This document shows positions 61,310-64,000 of a stretch of 64,000 bases of DNA, piece after piece. The position numbers and the translations under genes were made by a program. A model generated the notes under the pieces. That model ran no database searches. It saw nothing but the letters and a program-made list of their open reading frames with translations, and was not told the origin of the DNA. Within the stretch, counting starts at the first letter, position 1. Each line of letters opens with the position of its first letter. This DNA comes from Phycisphaeraceae bacterium (GTDB lineage: Bacteria > Planctomycetota > Phycisphaerae > Phycisphaerales > SM1A02). Location of the stretch: the NCBI GenBank assembly GCA_019636755.1, contig JAHBWZ010000003.1:434001-498000 (forward strand), written 5' to 3'.

Positions 61310-61906
61310 ATGGTCAAGACTCTGATGGTTTCGGCTGCCGCGGTCACCTGCCTGGGCGCGGCGGCGCTCGCGGCGAATGAGTGGAATCCGGCTCTCGACA
61401 AGCCGTTCCAGCTCGGGACGTTCCAGCTCACCGGCGGCACGGCCGGGCCCGCCAACTTCTTCAGCTTCTTCTACACGGCCCAGGGCAACGAAGTCGGTTT
61501 CTCGTTCTCCGGCATCTACTCGGAGTCGAGCGCCGGGTCGTGGGCGTCCGACACGCGGCTGGAGATCTTCCGCAACGGCAACCTCCACCACATGATCGGC
61601 GGATTCAGCAACCCCGGCGCTCCGTGGGACTTCCAGGGCGGCGGCTCCGATCTCCCCGGCGCCTACGCACACGGCGTCGGTGGGTCCGCGCCCAATGGCA
61701 ACAACCAGCCCGACTGGTCCCTCAAGGGCGCCGGCACGACCGGTGACGTCTGGGAGTTCCGGTTCTCCAACGGCTGGAACAGCGCCAGCGCCGGGACGCT
61801 CACCTGGACCGAGGCCATGCTCACGATCCACAAGGTCCCGGCCCCCGGCGCTCTCGCGCTGATCGGCCTCGCCGGCCTTGCCGGTGGTCGCCGTCGCCGC
61901 GCGTGA
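61310..61906 (+). CDS. Secreted PEP-CTERM-type sorted protein
   Basis: The 198-residue protein has a signal peptide (TLMVSAAAVTCLGAAALAAN). The mature domain, rich in Gly, Phe, Ser and Asn, resembles a beta-sandwich adhesin or P-domain-like fold (FFSFFYTAQGNEVGFSFSG, then VWEFRFSNGWNSASAGTLTW). The C-terminus has VPAPGA, a hydrophobic helix and an Arg cluster, the tripartite PEP-CTERM exosortase signal. The ATG is preceded by a GGAAGG site. No exosortase is in the window. It is probably anchored or secreted on the cell surface. Confidence 0.87.
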   Translation: MVKTLMVSAAAVTCLGAAALAANEWNPALDKPFQLGTFQLTGGTAGPANFFSFFYTAQGNEVGFSFSGIYSESSAGSWASDTRLEIFRNGNLHHMIGGFSNPGAPWDFQGGGSDLPGAYAHGVGGSAPNGNNQPDWSLKGAGTTGDVWEFRFSNGWNSASAGTLTWTEAMLTIHKVPAPGALALIGLAGLAGGRRRRA

Positions 61907-61936
61907 TGCCCGGATGATTCAGTGACTCACACCGAC

Positions 61937-61970
61937 CCGACGCCACGGCCCCGCCGTGGCGTCGGTCTTT
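61937..61970 (+). terminator. Intrinsic terminator after the PEP-CTERM gene
   Basis: CCGACGCCACGGC (61937-61949) pairs with GCCGTGGCGTCGG (61953-61965) around CCC and is followed by TCTTT, 31 bases past the stop. Confidence 0.88.
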
Positions 61971-61989
61971 CCCAGCCGCGGTGCACCGG

Positions 61990-61995
61990 TATCAT
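61990..61995 (+). promoter_or_regulatory. -10-like hexamer TATCAT before the TPR gene
   Basis: TATCAT ends 6 bases before the GTG at 62002, directly after the terminator of the previous gene. It helps decide the start codon. Confidence 0.5.
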
Positions 61996-62001
61996 CGCAT
62001 C

Positions 62002-63417
62002 GTGCCGGCGGCACTTCGCATTCTCCTGGTCAGCATCGCCGCGATCGGCCTGGCCATCTGGGGCGTCAGCACGCTTTCCGGCCCGGACATCCCGAGGCCG
62101 CCGGAGATCGACCGGCTCGATCCGATGGTCCGTCAGGCGGTCGACCGGGCCGTCCTTCGCGTCCGGAACGAGCCCCGCTCATCGGCGGCCTGGACCTCGC
62201 TCGGGTCGGTCTTCTACGCGAATGAAATGCAGAGCACCGGGGCGGCGTGCTTCGAGCGTGCCCTCGTGCATGACCCGGATGACTGCGTCGCGCTCTATCT
62301 CCTCGGACGACACGAGGTCATGAACGGTGACGGAGCCCGCGCGATCCCGCGTTTCCGCCGGATCCTGGACCTGCGCCCGAACCACACGATCACTCTCTGG
62401 CATCTCACCGAGGCGCTTCTGGACCACGGCAACGCCGCGGAGGCGCACGCGCGACTGCAGAAGGCGTTCGACGCCGATCCCGCGAACACGGCGATCGCCA
62501 TCGCCCTCGCCCGCGCCGAGACGGCGCTCGGGCGCACGGATGAGGCCATCGCTCTGCTGCGACCGATCGCCGCCTCGCCGGGGATCGCACGCGGCGTGGC
62601 ATCCCGCTTCCTCGGACAGGCCTATCGATACGCCGGTGAGGCGGAAGCAGCTCGGTCGGCGGAAGCCTCCGCACTTCCGGAGACTCCGTGGCCGGACCCG
62701 TGGTACCGCGACATGCAGGCGCACCGGACCGGATTCGCGGCACTGCGGCTCGCCGCGGAACACGCGGTCCGCACGCGTGACTGGGCCTCGGCGGAACGGG
62801 CGCTGGACGTGCTCCTCAGCCGGACGCCCGATGACGCATCGCTCCTGAACATGCGCGGCGTCGCGCACTTCGAACTGGGACAGGGCGAACAGGCCATCGC
62901 GGTCCTTCGCCGCGCCGTCGAACTCGCCCCGGCTCAGAGCGAGACCAGGCTGAATCTCTCCCGCGTCCTGGAACAGCACGACGGCCGTGATCCGACGCAT
63001 CTGGCTGAAGCGGAGCGTGTTCTCGCGCCGCTCCTCGTGGACGGCGCGACCCTGCCGGAAGCGCTGTTCCGGCTTGCCTCGGTCCAGCAGGCGGCCGGGC
63101 GCCTCGACGATGCGATCGCGACCACCCGGCGCCTGCACGCACTCGGCGTCAGACCGGTCGACGCGTCTCTCCTGAAGGCCGCCCTCGAGCACGACGCGGG
63201 GCGACCCGGGGACGCCCTTGCCACACTGGTCTCGTTGACGGAAGCCGTTCCGACGGATCCGCGCGGATTCGCCGCGCTCGCGCTCGCCGCCGCCCGCGCC
63301 GGCGATCGCCCGCGGGCACTTGCCTCGGTCGATCGCGCCCAGGCGCTGCACCTTCCGGATGTTGCCGGACTGCGCGCAGAAGTGCTGTCGCTCCTCGAGA
63401 GGTCGCCGCCGCGATGA
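62002..63417 (+). CDS. Membrane-anchored TPR-repeat protein
   Basis: The 471-residue protein has an N-terminal signal anchor (LRILLVSIAAIGLAIWGVS) and then TPR repeats from about residue 50 to 455, such as AAWTSLGSVFYANEMQSTGA, then ALYLLGRHEVMNGDGARAI and LLNMRGVAHFELGQGEQAI. The GTG at 62002 is chosen because the -10-like hexamer lies just upstream; an earlier in-frame GTG at 61981 would overlap that hexamer. Its stop overlaps the start of the FG-GAP lipoprotein by ATGA, so the two probably work together on the cell surface. Confidence 0.82.
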   Translation: MPAALRILLVSIAAIGLAIWGVSTLSGPDIPRPPEIDRLDPMVRQAVDRAVLRVRNEPRSSAAWTSLGSVFYANEMQSTGAACFERALVHDPDDCVALYLLGRHEVMNGDGARAIPRFRRILDLRPNHTITLWHLTEALLDHGNAAEAHARLQKAFDADPANTAIAIALARAETALGRTDEAIALLRPIAASPGIARGVASRFLGQAYRYAGEAEAARSAEASALPETPWPDPWYRDMQAHRTGFAALRLAAEHAVRTRDWASAERALDVLLSRTPDDASLLNMRGVAHFELGQGEQAIAVLRRAVELAPAQSETRLNLSRVLEQHDGRDPTHLAEAERVLAPLLVDGATLPEALFRLASVQQAAGRLDDAIATTRRLHALGVRPVDASLLKAALEHDAGRPGDALATLVSLTEAVPTDPRGFAALALAAARAGDRPRALASVDRAQALHLPDVAGLRAEVLSLLERSPPR

Positions 63418-64000
63418 GTCGATCGACCCACCGGCCCCGGCGCGCTGCGTGGTCGATGTCGCCACTCGTGGCATTGCTGCTGGCTGCATGCGGGTCATCC
63501 GGCAACCCTGATATCCCGGCGACGCCCGGGGCGCCGGCATGGTTCCGGGAGGAGGCCCGGTCGCGCGGCATCGACTGGTCCCATGACGCCGGTCGCACCA
63601 CCGGCTCGCTGCTCTACCCGGAGATCGTCGGGGGCGGCGGAGCGCTCTTCGATCTTGACGGCGACGGTCGGCTTGACCTCTATCTCGTGCAGACCGGTCG
63701 CGTGACTGCACCGGAGGCCGGTCGACCACCCAACCAGCTCTTCCGGAACGTCGGCGAAGGCCGGTTCGAGAACGTGACGGAAGGCAGTGGACTCGACCAC
63801 CGCGGCGTGGGCATGGGTGTCGCCGTCGGCGACGCCGACAACGACGGACGTCCGGACATCTACGTCACGAATCTCGGTCCGGATGCGCTGTTCATGAACG
63901 AGGGCAGACTTCGCTTCCTGGAAGTCGACTTCACGTCGGACACGCGGAACCGGGACTGGTCGACATCCGCCGCGTTCGCCGACCTCGATCAGGACGGCCT
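63414..64000 (+). CDS. FG-GAP/VCBS-repeat lipoprotein of the CRTAC1/UnbV type (3' truncated)
   Basis: The first 195 residues are visible. A lipoprotein signal ends in LLAAC (Cys near residue 26). Then come FG-GAP/VCBS-like calcium repeats: GGGGALFDLDGDGRLDLYLV near 75-95, GVAVGDADNDGRPDIYVTN near 135-155 and AAFADLDQDG at the window edge, with PNQLFRNVGEGRFENVT between. This architecture fits the ASPIC/UnbV (CRTAC1-like) family common in Planctomycetota, usually paired with TPR proteins as here. The gene continues beyond the window. Confidence 0.88.
   Translation, partial: MSRSTHRPRRAAWSMSPLVALLLAACGSSGNPDIPATPGAPAWFREEARSRGIDWSHDAGRTTGSLLYPEIVGGGGALFDLDGDGRLDLYLVQTGRVTAPEAGRPPNQLFRNVGEGRFENVTEGSGLDHRGVGMGVAVGDADNDGRPDIYVTNLGPDALFMNEGRLRFLEVDFTSDTRNRDWSTSAAFADLDQDG

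Overview
The window is very GC-rich, densely coded DNA that reads as a free-living Gram-negative planctomycete, most probably of the class Phycisphaerae. This is inferred from combined hallmarks: exported proteins ending in dockerin-like calcium modules (D-x-D/N-G-x-G/T-V-x-F followed by LLAAWG), a VPAPG-type PEP-CTERM sorting tail, a ThiD2-ThiE fusion, a TPR gene coupled to an FG-GAP/UnbV lipoprotein gene, System II cytochrome c maturation (ResB/CcsA) with very large subunits, and an outer-membrane LptB ATPase. No rRNA, tRNA, CRISPR array, transposase or phage gene was recognised. The window looks chromosomal and mostly housekeeping.

Layout. 1-2.9 kb: tail of a dockerin-like exported protein, an orphan two-domain ABC permease, and a P-domain/dockerin exported protein. 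2.9-3.7 kb: non-coding, with a pair of perfect-palindrome repeats. 3.7-7.2 kb: nuoD-nuoE-small ORF-nuoF, a split part of complex I. 7.4-11.3 kb (minus): GYF/DUF4190-like membrane protein and an operon of ABC ATPase, MacB-type permease with a His-rich loop, and a DUF3299-like exported protein. 11.5-14.5 kb (minus): ECF sigma factor, anti-sigma-like membrane protein, PDZ protein. 14.9-19.1 kb: exported unknown, zinc-ribbon membrane protein, TatD-like hydrolase with a coupled unknown, and a solitary atpG. 19.5-24.0 kb: MBL hydrolase overlapping thiD2-thiE, M17 aminopeptidase, and rpiB overlapping a low-molecular-weight phosphatase gene. 24.2-29.3 kb: several unknowns (a plus-strand run, a glycine-zipper lipoprotein, membrane proteins). 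29.4-33.5 kb: lptB, tmk, a small membrane protein with a NeuD-like acyltransferase, a Tat-exported TIM-barrel protein, and an unknown coupled to alaS. 33.5-41.3 kb: alaS, tpiA, secG, yicC, a phosphotransferase and a PDZ protein. 41.3-47.6 kb (minus): DUF2007-like protein, an unknown, ccsA and resB. 47.8-52.1 kb (minus): hbd-htrA and a DsbD-N-type protein with a redoxin. 52.2-59.4 kb: rhodanese lipoprotein, an asparaginase-type Ntn hydrolase, and two paralogous exported dockerin proteins flanking a large exported pentein-fold enzyme. 59.5-64 kb: citrate synthase, a PEP-CTERM protein behind a long leader, and a TPR/UnbV pair cut by the window end.

Operon logic. Many genes overlap by ATGA or a few bases (nuoE/orf, ABC ATPase/permease, sigma/anti-sigma, resB/ccsA, phosphatase/rpiB, thiE/MBL, alaS/unknown), pointing to translational coupling. 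Several genes have a TAnnnT -10-like hexamer ending only 6-9 bases before the start codon, which suggests leaderless or near-leaderless mRNAs. The least explained parts are the pentein locus, the His-loop ABC/DUF3299 operon and the 24.2-27.1 kb operon of unknown proteins.
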